The notes under the pieces are model-generated. The model had not been told where the DNA came from and did not search any database. It saw only the letters and a program-made list of their open reading frames with translations. Below, one piece after another: positions 8,315 through 14,222 of a DNA stretch of 14,222 nucleotides. Both the position numbers and the translations under genes were made by a program. Position 1 is the stretch's first letter. Each line of letters starts with the position of its first letter. Source of the DNA: Pseudomonadota bacterium (GTDB lineage: Bacteria > Pseudomonadota > Alphaproteobacteria > Sphingomonadales > Sphingomonadaceae); assembly GCA_023422695.1 (NCBI GenBank), contig JAFAGN010000100.1:1-14222 (forward strand), given 5' to 3'.

Positions 8315-8350
8315 GCCGCGGACCGCCGCCGCGGCCCAAATCCCCGCGGC
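8315..8350 (-). promoter_or_regulatory. GC-rich inverted repeats in the leader of the export lipoprotein gene
   Basis: Read on the minus strand, three related segments precede the ATG: GCCGCGG (8350-8344), GCCGCGG (8335-8329, extendable by one base) and CCGCGGC (8321-8315). The last two form a perfect 7-bp stem with a 7-base loop ending about 18 bases before the start codon. The first segment can pair with either of the other two, so alternative hairpins are possible. This is visible directly in the sequence. A regulatory role is inference, and GC-rich genomes produce such repeats by chance. Confidence 0.35.
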
Positions 8351-8371
8351 AACCGTCATTGCGTCAGCGTC

Positions 8372-8392
8372 CACCCTTGCGCGAAAAGGGTG
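8372..8392 (-). other. Perfect 7-bp hairpin upstream of the envelope operon
   Basis: CACCCTT (8372-8378) and AAGGGTG (8386-8392) form a perfect inverted repeat around a 7-base loop. It lies between the stop of the decarboxylase gene (8470) and the start of the export lipoprotein gene (8296). No T-tract follows on either strand, so it does not look like a strong intrinsic terminator. It may be a leader hairpin or a protein-binding palindrome. Confidence 0.35.
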
Positions 8393-8469
8393 AACATAGA
8401 GTTAGTATTGAGATAGGTTTGACTAGCACATCGGCGGAACTGTCCCGTTAAGGAACAAGTTTTGCGATG
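8393..8469 (-). promoter_or_regulatory. AT-richer stretch, probable promoter region of the envelope operon
   Basis: This part of the 173-base gap is clearly poorer in GC than its surroundings (for example 8393-8425 and 8446-8463) and carries no plausible gene. The genes on both sides run on the minus strand, so a promoter here would drive the export lipoprotein and the genes after it. A weak -10-like TATGTT can be read on the minus strand near 8397, but there is no convincing -35 partner, so I do not assign boxes. Read-through from the decarboxylase gene is also possible. Confidence 0.3.
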
Positions 8470-9699
8470 TCAGACGAGCATTTCGCGCGCCGGCCCCTGC
8501 CCCAGAAACGCCGCGGGGCTTGCGCTCGCGCCATAGGCGCCCGCCTGGAAAATCGCGATCAGGTCGCCGACATCGGCGCGCGGCAGCGCCACCTGATCGC
8601 CCAGCCGGTCGAGCGGGGTGCACAGGCAGCCGACGACCGACACGGTTTCCGTCGGCTCGCTGCCGAACGCATGGGCGACCGCGATCGGATAGTTGCGGCG
8701 GATCACCGTCCCGAAATTGCCGCTGGCTGCCAATTGGTGGTGCAGGCCGCCGTCGGTGACCAGGAACGTCTCGCCATGGCTGGTTTTGCGGTCAACCACG
8801 CGGGTCAGATAGACCCCCGCTTCGGCGACCAGCCAGCGCCCTAGCTCCATCGCAAAACGGCTGTCCGCCAGCGCCGCATCGCGCGCCGCGAGCGTCTCGC
8901 CCAGCGCCGCGCCAACCGCCGCCGCGTCGACTGCGGTGTCGCCGGGGAAATAGGGAACCCCCATCCCGCCGCCCAGATTGACGAGCGGCGGGGTCGCCCC
9001 GATCGCGTCGGCCAGCCTTGCCGCCAGCGCCACTGTCTGCGCCTGTGTATCGGCGATCGCACCGGCATCAAGCGCCTGCGATCCGGCGAAAATATGGAAG
9101 CCCTGCCAGTCGGCGCCCGCTGCGATCAGACGGCGGACCAGCGCCCGAACCTCGGCGGCATCGACCCCGAACGGCTTGGCGCCGCCGCCCATCTTCATCC
9201 CCGACCCTTTGAGGTCGAAGTCGGGATTGACCCGCACCGCCAGGCTGGGCGTCAGGCCGAGGCGATCGGCGATCGACAGTGCGCGGTCGGCCTCGCCCGC
9301 CGATTCCAGATTGAGCGTCGCGCCTGCGGTGATCGTCGCTTCCAGCTCGCGGTCGCGCTTGCCGGGCCCCGCAAAGCTGATGTCGCCCGCGGCCATCCCG
9401 CTCGCCAGCGCCGCCTTGAGCTCGCCCCCCGACGCGACATCGAACCCGTCAACCAGCCGCGCCATAAAGGCCAGCAGCGGCGCATAGGGGTTCGCCTTCA
9501 TCGCAAAATGAAGTTGCACCTCGGCGGGCATCGCGGCGCGCCATGCCGCCACCCGCGCCGCCAGCATCGCGCTGTCATACACGAACAGCGGCGTGTCGCC
9601 CGCCATGTCGGCCAGCGTATCGGCGCGGTCGCCGCCGATCAGCAGCATGCCGTCGTCGTCGGCCGCGTAACCCGGCGGAATCGGACCGTGCGGTTTCAT
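8470..9699 (-). CDS. PLP-dependent decarboxylase, exosortase A system-associated
   Basis: This 409-residue fold-type III enzyme is related to diaminopimelate and ornithine decarboxylases (LysA-like) and matches the exosortase A-associated decarboxylase family. It has an alanine-racemase-like N-terminal barrel and a C-terminal beta domain. Key residues are present: the PLP-Schiff-base lysine K68 in HFAMKANPY, the barrel His in FHIFAGSQ (201-208), the phosphate-binding GGGMG (243-247), a catalytic-type cysteine in GCLCTPLD (C358 or C360), and the late GAYG (387-390). The substrate is unknown; a basic or amino-dicarboxylic acid is the family expectation. The ATG at 9699 overlaps the ligase stop by four bases (ATGA), so the two are translationally coupled and probably act in sequence. 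The open frame upstream to 9783 lies inside the ligase gene. Confidence 0.93.
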   Translation of the reverse strand: MKPHGPIPPGYAADDDGMLLIGGDRADTLADMAGDTPLFVYDSAMLAARVAAWRAAMPAEVQLHFAMKANPYAPLLAFMARLVDGFDVASGGELKAALASGMAAGDISFAGPGKRDRELEATITAGATLNLESAGEADRALSIADRLGLTPSLAVRVNPDFDLKGSGMKMGGGAKPFGVDAAEVRALVRRLIAAGADWQGFHIFAGSQALDAGAIADTQAQTVALAARLADAIGATPPLVNLGGGMGVPYFPGDTAVDAAAVGAALGETLAARDAALADSRFAMELGRWLVAEAGVYLTRVVDRKTSHGETFLVTDGGLHHQLAASGNFGTVIRRNYPIAVAHAFGSEPTETVSVVGCLCTPLDRLGDQVALPRADVGDLIAIFQAGAYGASASPAAFLGQGPAREMLV

Positions 9700-11228
9700 G
9701 CCGCCACCGCCTGCGCCCAATCGGCGGCGATCGCCACCCGGTCGAGCTTGCCATTCGGATTGCGCGGCAGTTCGCTTCGCCATTCAACCACTTGAGGCTG
9801 CATGAAATTGGGCAGGTTCTGTCGCAGATAGCCGCTCAGCCCCGCTTCATCGGCGACGCCGCCCTTACCGCGCACGATCAGTATGATCGCCGCTCCCAGT
9901 CGCGGATCAGGCACCCCGAATGCGACGGCCTCATAGATCAGCCCCGACGCGACCGCGACATCCTCGACCTCGGTCGGGCTGACGCGGTTGCCCGCGGTCT
10001 TGATCATCGCGTCGTCGCGCCCGACGAAGTAAAGCAGGCCGTTGGCGTCGCGGCGCACCGTGTCGCCCGACCACACCGCCATGCCGCCATATTCGGACGC
10101 ATGCGGCGCCGGTTTGAACCGCTGCGCGGTGCGCTCGGCATCCTGCCAATAGCCCTTGGCGACCAACGGCCCACAATGCACCAGCTCGCCCGGTTCCTCG
10201 TCGGCGGTGATCGTGCCGTCAGGGCGGCACACCAGGATTTCCGCGTGTGGGATCGCGCGGCCCATCGAGGTCGGATGCTCGGCAACCAATTGCGGCTCGA
10301 GATAGGTCGAACGGAACGCCTCGGTCAGTCCGTACATCGGATAGATGTCGGCGTTCGGAAACGCCGCCGCCATCGCGTCGATCAGTGACGGCGTCAGCGC
10401 GCCGCCGCTGTTGGTCAGCCTTTTCAGACACGCCGCCGCCTCGGTCGGCCACTCGCTTTCGACCAGTTGCACCCAGAGCGGCGGCACGCCCGCCAGCGTC
10501 GTCGCGCCGTGCCGCGCGACCGCCTTCACAACGTCGCGCGGGGTCAGATAATCGAGCGGCGCCACCCCCGCACCCGCATACCAGGCCGAAAGCAGCTGGC
10601 TCTGCCCATAGTCGAAACTCAGCGGCAGTACGGCCAGCACCCGGTCATCCGGCGTCAGCTTGAGATAAGACGCGACGCTCTCTGCCCCCAGCCACAGATT
10701 GGCGTGGCTCAGCATCACGCCCTTGGGCCGCCCGGTCGATCCGCTGGTATAAAGGATCGCGGCCAGATCGTCCGGACCGGCGGCGGACGGCGGCAGCGCC
10801 GGTCCATCCGAATCGATCACGCCCTCGGCCACCTTCAAATCCTGCACCGCGCAACCCGTCGGCAAGCCATCGCCGAGCATGTCCGCCCGCGCGCCATTGG
10901 TGATCAGCAGCTTCGCGCCGCTGTCGGCCAGGATATGCGCGACCTGCGGCCCTTTCAGCAGCGGATTGACCGGCACATGGATCAGCCCGGCGCGCGCTGC
11001 GGCCAGCGGCATCAGGCAAGCCACCCGCGTCTTTGCGCTCCAGCTCGCCACCCGCTCGCCCGGCTCACCGACCTGATCGAGCAACCACGCCGCCAATCGG
11101 CCGATGCCCGCGTCAAGTTCAGCAAAAGTCAGCCCAGCGTCACCGGTCAAAAGCGCAGCCGCCTCCGGCGCGCCGCGAAGGGCGAGATGGTCGATCGGAC
11201 TGGAAGATAGGTTTTCGGCTTTGGTCAT
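9696..11228 (-). CDS. AMP-forming acyl-CoA ligase, exosortase A system-associated
   Basis: This 510-residue member of the adenylate-forming (ANL) superfamily activates a carboxylic acid as an acyl-AMP and passes it to a thiol, either CoA or a carrier protein. The motifs are complete: ILYTSGSTGRPKG (158-170, P-loop-like), YGLTEAF (299-305), the ribose-binding Asp in SGDT (387-390), GRDDAMIK (403-410, hinge), and NGKLDR (492-497) with the catalytic C-terminal Lys494. It matches the exosortase A-associated ligase family. An acyl carrier protein gene on the opposite strand (12256) is a plausible acceptor, which is inference. The ATG at 11228 has no recognisable Shine-Dalgarno and lies only 35 bases from the divergent GNAT-like gene. 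No better downstream start is seen. It overlaps the decarboxylase gene by four bases. Confidence 0.94.
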   Translation of the reverse strand: MTKAENLSSSPIDHLALRGAPEAAALLTGDAGLTFAELDAGIGRLAAWLLDQVGEPGERVASWSAKTRVACLMPLAAARAGLIHVPVNPLLKGPQVAHILADSGAKLLITNGARADMLGDGLPTGCAVQDLKVAEGVIDSDGPALPPSAAGPDDLAAILYTSGSTGRPKGVMLSHANLWLGAESVASYLKLTPDDRVLAVLPLSFDYGQSQLLSAWYAGAGVAPLDYLTPRDVVKAVARHGATTLAGVPPLWVQLVESEWPTEAAACLKRLTNSGGALTPSLIDAMAAAFPNADIYPMYGLTEAFRSTYLEPQLVAEHPTSMGRAIPHAEILVCRPDGTITADEEPGELVHCGPLVAKGYWQDAERTAQRFKPAPHASEYGGMAVWSGDTVRRDANGLLYFVGRDDAMIKTAGNRVSPTEVEDVAVASGLIYEAVAFGVPDPRLGAAIILIVRGKGGVADEAGLSGYLRQNLPNFMQPQVVEWRSELPRNPNGKLDRVAIAADWAQAVAA

Positions 11229-11263
11229 CGGCTGTTAGGAGTGAAGTGATAGAGGGCGGCACC
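11229..11263. promoter_or_regulatory. Short divergent intergenic region between the two gene blocks
   Basis: Only 35 bases separate the start codons of the minus-strand ligase and the plus-strand GNAT-like gene. GAGGG at 11252-11256 serves the plus gene as a Shine-Dalgarno. Nothing similar is seen for the ligase. Promoters for both directions must therefore overlap each other or lie inside the opposite coding sequences. No clear -10/-35 pairs can be read. Confidence 0.4.
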
Positions 11264-12259
11264 ATGCAAGGGAACGGTGAACATCACGCTAATGATGAAC
11301 GGCTGCCCGCCGCAGCGCGCGCGGCAGGCTTTGCCGCGCCCTTCGATCGCGCCGCGTGGTTCGACCTGCTCGAAGCGCATGGCTTTGCCGGGCAAGGCCG
11401 CGTCGACGCGCACGGCCGCGCTAGGGGTGCCGCCGCATGGCTACCGCTGCGCGTCGAAAGTCCAGGGAACCTGGCGGGGCTGACCAACTGGTACAGCTTC
11501 GCGATTCAGCCGCTCTACACCGGCGACGGCGATCGCGGCGCCGCATTGCGCGCCCTCTTCCGCAATCTTCGCCACGCCGCCGCACGGCTGACGCTCTATC
11601 CCGTGCGCGATCCGGGCGACCTCACCGCCGCGCTCCGCGTCGCCGGTTGGTGGGTCAAGGCAACCCCCGCGGGCGACCGCCACTGGCTCGACCTCGGCGA
11701 TATGGACCATGACGCCTGGTGGGCCAGCCGCCCCGGCGCGCTGCGCAGCACCGTTCAGCGCAAGGCAAAAAAGGGCGTCGTCGACATTCAACTGCTCACC
11801 GCGTTCGACGATGGCAGCTGGGCCGCCTATGAACAAATCTACGCCGCGAGTTGGAAGCCCGAGGAAGGCCATCCCGCGCTCCTCCGCGTCTTTGCTCAGG
11901 CCGAGAGCGCGCGCGGCACCTTGCGGATGGGGATCGCGCGGATCGACGGCATCCCCGTCGCAGCGCAGTTCTGGACCGTCGAGGACGGCACTGCGTTCAT
12001 CCACAAGCTCGCGCATGTCGAGGACAGCCTGAAAGCCTCGCCCGGCACCTTGCTGTCGGCGGCGCTATTCCGCCATGTCATCGAGATCGACCAAGTGGCG
12101 CGTGTGGATTTCGGTACCGGCAACGACGCCTACAAACGCGACTGGATGAACCGCCACGACCCGTTGTGGCGGATCGAGGCTTTCAATCCGTCACGCGTCG
12201 CGGCATGGGGACCGGCATTCAAGGCCTTCGCCCGTTCCCTGTTGAGGAAAGAAACGTGA
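11264..12259 (+). CDS. FemAB/GNAT-like acyltransferase of the exosortase A locus
   Basis: This 331-residue protein has a GNAT fold of the FemAB/BioF2-like type. It shares layout with the FemAB-like protein at the other end of the window: a basic central segment RSTVQRKAKKG (161-171) and a late DFGTGNDAYKRDW (282-294), which parallels DFG...YKKNW there. IHKLAHVEDS followed by LKASPGTLL (246-264) is typical of this fold. It probably transfers an acyl group to an amine or hydroxyl. Its position directly before an acyl carrier protein gene suggests acyl-ACP as donor, which is inference. The ATG at 11264 has AGAGGG about 8 bases upstream. The open frame back to 11033 lies antisense to the ligase and is rejected. 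Its stop overlaps the next start as GTGA. No signal peptide or membrane helix is seen. Confidence 0.87.
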   Translation: MQGNGEHHANDERLPAAARAAGFAAPFDRAAWFDLLEAHGFAGQGRVDAHGRARGAAAWLPLRVESPGNLAGLTNWYSFAIQPLYTGDGDRGAALRALFRNLRHAAARLTLYPVRDPGDLTAALRVAGWWVKATPAGDRHWLDLGDMDHDAWWASRPGALRSTVQRKAKKGVVDIQLLTAFDDGSWAAYEQIYAASWKPEEGHPALLRVFAQAESARGTLRMGIARIDGIPVAAQFWTVEDGTAFIHKLAHVEDSLKASPGTLLSAALFRHVIEIDQVARVDFGTGNDAYKRDWMNRHDPLWRIEAFNPSRVAAWGPAFKAFARSLLRKET

Positions 12260-12522
12260 CCGAACCCGTTACCGTCGACGCCACACTCCGCGCCCTGCTC
12301 GCCGACGTCCTCGGCCTTGGCGAAGACCGCGCCGCGGCGCTGACCGACGACAGCGGCCTGTTCGGCGCGCTGCCCGAGTTCGACTCGATGGCGGTCGCCA
12401 CAGTGCTGACCGAGATGGAGGATCGGCTGGGCATCGTGATCGACGATGACGAGATCGATGGCGAGATATTTGAAACCTATGGCAATTTGCTGGCGTTTTC
12501 GCTGCGCAAGGCTGGCGAGTGA
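12256..12522 (+). CDS. Acyl carrier protein of the exosortase A locus
   Basis: This small acidic protein has 88 residues and a four-helix PP-binding fold. The phosphopantetheine attachment site is Ser44 in PEFDSMAV; the DSM here replaces the more common DSL. The C-terminal half is highly acidic (IDDDEIDGEIFETYGNL), as in carrier proteins. It presumably carries the acyl group activated by the ligase and presented to the GNAT-like enzyme encoded just before it. The GTG start at 12256 overlaps the previous stop as GTGA and follows GAGGA, so the two are coupled. The frame is open upstream through the GNAT-like gene, but that part is a shadow. No phosphopantetheinyl transferase is encoded here, so a host enzyme must modify it. 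Confidence 0.9.
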   Translation: MTEPVTVDATLRALLADVLGLGEDRAAALTDDSGLFGALPEFDSMAVATVLTEMEDRLGIVIDDDEIDGEIFETYGNLLAFSLRKAGE

Positions 12523-12550
12523 TCGAAAAGATCATCCCCACTATCCTGTT

Positions 12551-12628
12551 CCCCCGCGAAGGCGGGGGTCCATCTCCGGTCGGTGCGATTTCGAACCGGC
12601 AGGTGATGGGTCCCCGCCTTTGCGGGGA
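12551..12628. repeat. Palindromic intergenic repeat (paired GC-rich hairpins)
   Basis: Two inverted copies of a 16-base unit face each other: 12552-12567 and the reverse complement of 12612-12627 agree at 15 of 16 bases. Each arm is itself a hairpin (CCCCCGC/GCGGGGG with loop GAAG; TCCCCGC/GCGGGGA with loop CTTT). The interior carries CCATC/GATGG and CCGGT/ACCGG pairs, so the whole element can fold as one long stem. Its conceptual translation gives the VPAKAGTH and TPAFAGE peptides seen as artefacts in many sphingomonad annotations, marking a widespread dispersed element. It sits between the carrier-protein and hydrolase 2 genes, inside the plus-strand block. Confidence 0.82.
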
Positions 12629-12647
12629 CACACGGTCTGCTTAAGCG

Positions 12648-13322
12648 ATGACAGAGTATATCTTCCGCATCGCACCCGATGACACCCCGCGCGCCACGGT
12701 GCTGTTCGTCTCGCCGCTGTTCGAGGAAGCGAACCGCACCCGCCGCACACTGGCGCTGGCGATGCGCGCGCTGGTGCGGCATGGTTTCGCCGCGCTCCTC
12801 CCCGATCTCCCTGGCCAGAATGAAAGCCTTGTGCCGCTCGTCGAGGCCGACCTCGTGAGTTGGCAGGAAGCGCTGGCCGAGGTTACCGCGACGCTCGATG
12901 GCCCGGTAATCATCGCGTCGCTGCGCGGCGGCGCGCTGATCGATCATCGCGCGGGCGCCGCCGCGTGGTGGCGGATTGCCCCGATCGGCGGCGCGTCGCT
13001 GCTGCGCACGCTGATGCGTGCCCGCGTAGCTGCCGACCGCGAGGCCGGGCTGACCTCATCGCTCGACAGCCTGCAAGCCGAAGCCGCCACCGCGCCGTTG
13101 ATTCTCGCTGGCAACCTGCTGTCGGCCGCCATGATAGGACAGCTTGGCAGCGCCGAGGTCGAGCCCGTGGCGCCGCTCCGCACCGTCACTTTGGGCAGCG
13201 GCGCCGATCCTATCGCCGGAACCCCGCTGTGGCTACGTGCCGAACCGGGTGAGGATGCCGCCATGGCTGAGGCGATCGCCGCCGACATCGCCGCATGGAG
13301 CGCGACATGCGGCATCAGCTGA
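12648..13322 (+). CDS. Exosortase A-associated hydrolase 2-like protein (alpha/beta fold, atypical nucleophile)
   Basis: This 224-residue protein resembles the exosortase A-associated hydrolase 2 family. The early SPLFEEANRTRR (22-33) and DLPGQNES (53-60) match the family start and the strand after the oxyanion region; GASLLRTLMRARVAA (115-129) matches its later basic helix. At the nucleophile elbow it reads IASLRGG (89-95). Aligned with GxSxGG, the serine position is Leu92, with a Ser one place earlier, so ordinary serine-hydrolase chemistry is doubtful. No clear late catalytic His is seen, and the protein seems short for an alpha/beta hydrolase. The ATG at 12648 has no clear Shine-Dalgarno and follows the palindromic repeat. 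It overlaps the hydrolase 1 gene by 16 bases. The substrate is unknown. Confidence 0.75.
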   Translation: MTEYIFRIAPDDTPRATVLFVSPLFEEANRTRRTLALAMRALVRHGFAALLPDLPGQNESLVPLVEADLVSWQEALAEVTATLDGPVIIASLRGGALIDHRAGAAAWWRIAPIGGASLLRTLMRARVAADREAGLTSSLDSLQAEAATAPLILAGNLLSAAMIGQLGSAEVEPVAPLRTVTLGSGADPIAGTPLWLRAEPGEDAAMAEAIAADIAAWSATCGIS

Positions 13323-14107
13323 GCTTTGCTTGCGAGGGCGCGATGCTCGCCGCGACGCTCGACGACCCGCCGGGCACCACCGGGCTGCTGATTGTGTCGG
13401 GCGGCAATGAAATTCGCAGCGGCGCGCATCGCGGCACGGCGATGTTGGCGCAGCGTGTCGCCGCCGCGGGCCATCCCGTGCTGCGCTTCGACCGCCGCGG
13501 CATCGGCGACAGCGAGGGCGACAATGGCGGCTACACAAGCAGCGGCCCCGACATCGCGGCTGCCATTGCGGCGTTTCGCGGCGCGGCGCCGCAGCTCACC
13601 CGCATCGTCGCCTTCGGCAATTGCGACGCCGCCAGTGCGCTGCTGCTCCACCAGCCGCTCGCGCTCGACGGCCTGATCCTCGCCAATCCGTGGACGTATG
13701 AAAACGACGACAGCGACGAAACCGACGAACCCGCGCTGCCCCCCGCATCGGCGATCCGCGCGCGTTATCTGTCGCGGCTGACCGACCCCAAAAGCCTGCT
13801 CCGACTGATCAAAGGCGAGATCGACGTGAAAAAACTGCTGCGCGGGCTATCCGCCCTCCGCCGCAAACCCGCCGCTGCGGCGCCTGACAGCCTGCCCGCC
13901 AGGCTCGACGCCGCGCTCGTCAGCCTGCCCTGCCCGGCGACGATCCTGCTCGCCACCGGCGACCGGACGGCGCAGGCGTTTGTAGAGAATTGTCATCCGG
14001 GCGCGCTGCCGGTCGAACGGCTCGATAGTTCATCGCACAGTTTTGCGGGCGATGATGCGGAGTGGTTGGCTGAACGCGTGCTGGGAGTCCTGATGCGCCC
14101 ACAATGA
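13307..14107 (+). CDS. Exosortase A-associated hydrolase 1 (alpha/beta hydrolase fold)
   Basis: This 266-residue protein matches the exosortase A-associated hydrolase 1 family. The fold is recognisable from VSGGNEIRSGAHRG (30-43), FDRRGIGDSEG (61-71), the nucleophile elbow AFGNCDAAS (102-110), ANPWTYEN (126-133), an acid candidate at Asp219 (ATGDRTA), and a His candidate in SSHSF (His244). The elbow places Cys106 where serine usually stands, so a cysteine nucleophile is likely. I chose the ATG at 13307 because GGAG lies 6 bases upstream; an in-frame ATG at 13295 lacks a good site. It overlaps hydrolase 2 by 16 bases and is the last gene of the block. Its role may be thioester or ester cleavage on the carrier-protein pathway, which is inference. 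Confidence 0.88.
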   Translation: MRHQLSFACEGAMLAATLDDPPGTTGLLIVSGGNEIRSGAHRGTAMLAQRVAAAGHPVLRFDRRGIGDSEGDNGGYTSSGPDIAAAIAAFRGAAPQLTRIVAFGNCDAASALLLHQPLALDGLILANPWTYENDDSDETDEPALPPASAIRARYLSRLTDPKSLLRLIKGEIDVKKLLRGLSALRRKPAAAAPDSLPARLDAALVSLPCPATILLATGDRTAQAFVENCHPGALPVERLDSSSHSFAGDDAEWLAERVLGVLMRPQ

Positions 14108-14163
14108 TTCGCCAAAAACCAACGACGAATTTGCTGCAGGTCTAAGCCCAGCCCCAATTTCCG

Positions 14164-14222
14164 TTCGTGTCGAGCGAAGTCGAGACACGCTTGGGACGCA
14201 CTGGCCTTCGCGTGTCTCGACT
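14164..14222 (+). repeat. Palindromic dispersed repeat after the last gene, possible terminator
   Basis: AGTCGAGACACGC (14178-14190) and GCGTGTCTCGACT (14210-14222) are perfect 13-bp inverted arms around a 19-base loop. The left side continues outward as TTCGTGTCGAGCGA, so the palindrome probably extends past the window edge. I recognise this GTGTCGAGCGAAGTCGAGACAC motif as a common sphingomonad intergenic repeat. It lies about 60-70 bases after the hydrolase 1 stop and could act as a transcription end. No T-tract is visible. Confidence 0.7.

Noticed and set aside
8372..8392. Intrinsic terminator of the decarboxylase transcript
   Set aside because: The stem is perfect but only 7 bp long and no T-tract follows on the minus strand, so I list it only as a hairpin.
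11033..11263. N-terminal extension of the GNAT-like protein
   Set aside because: The extension lies antisense to the ligase N-terminus and reads as low-complexity sequence. The ATG at 11264 has a Shine-Dalgarno.
12520..12534. TGATC-GAAAA-GATCA inverted repeat overlapping the carrier-protein stop codon
   Set aside because: The stem is only 5 bp and without a T-tract; too short to support a terminator or operator.
12477..12947. Minus-strand frame containing VPAKAGTH and TPAFAGE peptides
   Set aside because: These peptides are translations of the palindromic repeat at 12551-12628, a known source of false genes in sphingomonads.
1..14222. CRISPR arrays, tRNA/rRNA genes, transposases, phage or toxin-antitoxin genes
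   Set aside because: Searched for by eye on both strands; no regular direct-repeat array, cloverleaf or mobile-element protein was recognised.

Overview
The window is GC-rich DNA, almost entirely coding. It looks like a chromosomal segment from a sphingomonad alphaproteobacterium (Sphingopyxis or a close relative). This rests on codon and GC character, on the protein families, and on three kinds of short palindromic or dispersed repeat that I associate with these genomes (positions 1-24, 12551-12628, 14164-14222). No rRNA, tRNA, phage, transposase or CRISPR is visible.

The content is a large part of an exosortase A (XrtA, PEP-CTERM 'type 1') exopolysaccharide locus in two blocks. The minus-strand block reads right to left from 11228 to 44. 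It starts with an AMP-forming acyl-CoA ligase and a PLP-dependent decarboxylase, which overlap by 4 bases. After a 173-base gap come the envelope genes: an outer-membrane export lipoprotein, a Wzz-like chain-length protein, a CpsD/CapB-like tyrosine autokinase, a secreted beta-barrel protein, an ExeA-like AAA ATPase, a polysaccharide deacetylase and a FemAB-like acyltransferase. The plus-strand block reads from 11264 to 14107: a second FemAB/GNAT-like acyltransferase, an acyl carrier protein, and two divergent alpha/beta-hydrolase-fold proteins known as exosortase A-associated hydrolases 2 and 1. The blocks diverge from a 35-base gap (11229-11263).

Working model. The export lipoprotein, chain-length protein and kinase build and control a Wzy/Wza-type polysaccharide secretion channel. 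The beta-barrel protein, ATPase and deacetylase belong to the same envelope machine. The ligase, decarboxylase, carrier protein, GNAT protein and hydrolases look like a separate acyl- or amine-activation pathway that could make and attach a small substituent to the polymer or to a sorted protein. Its product cannot be read from the sequence. This second pathway is the least understood and most interesting part of the window.

The exosortase itself, glycosyltransferases, the flippase/polymerase and any PEP-CTERM substrate protein are absent and presumably lie outside. Start codons were chosen by Shine-Dalgarno sequence, gene overlap and family N-termini. Family names are from memory of the PEP-CTERM-associated protein families, not from a search.
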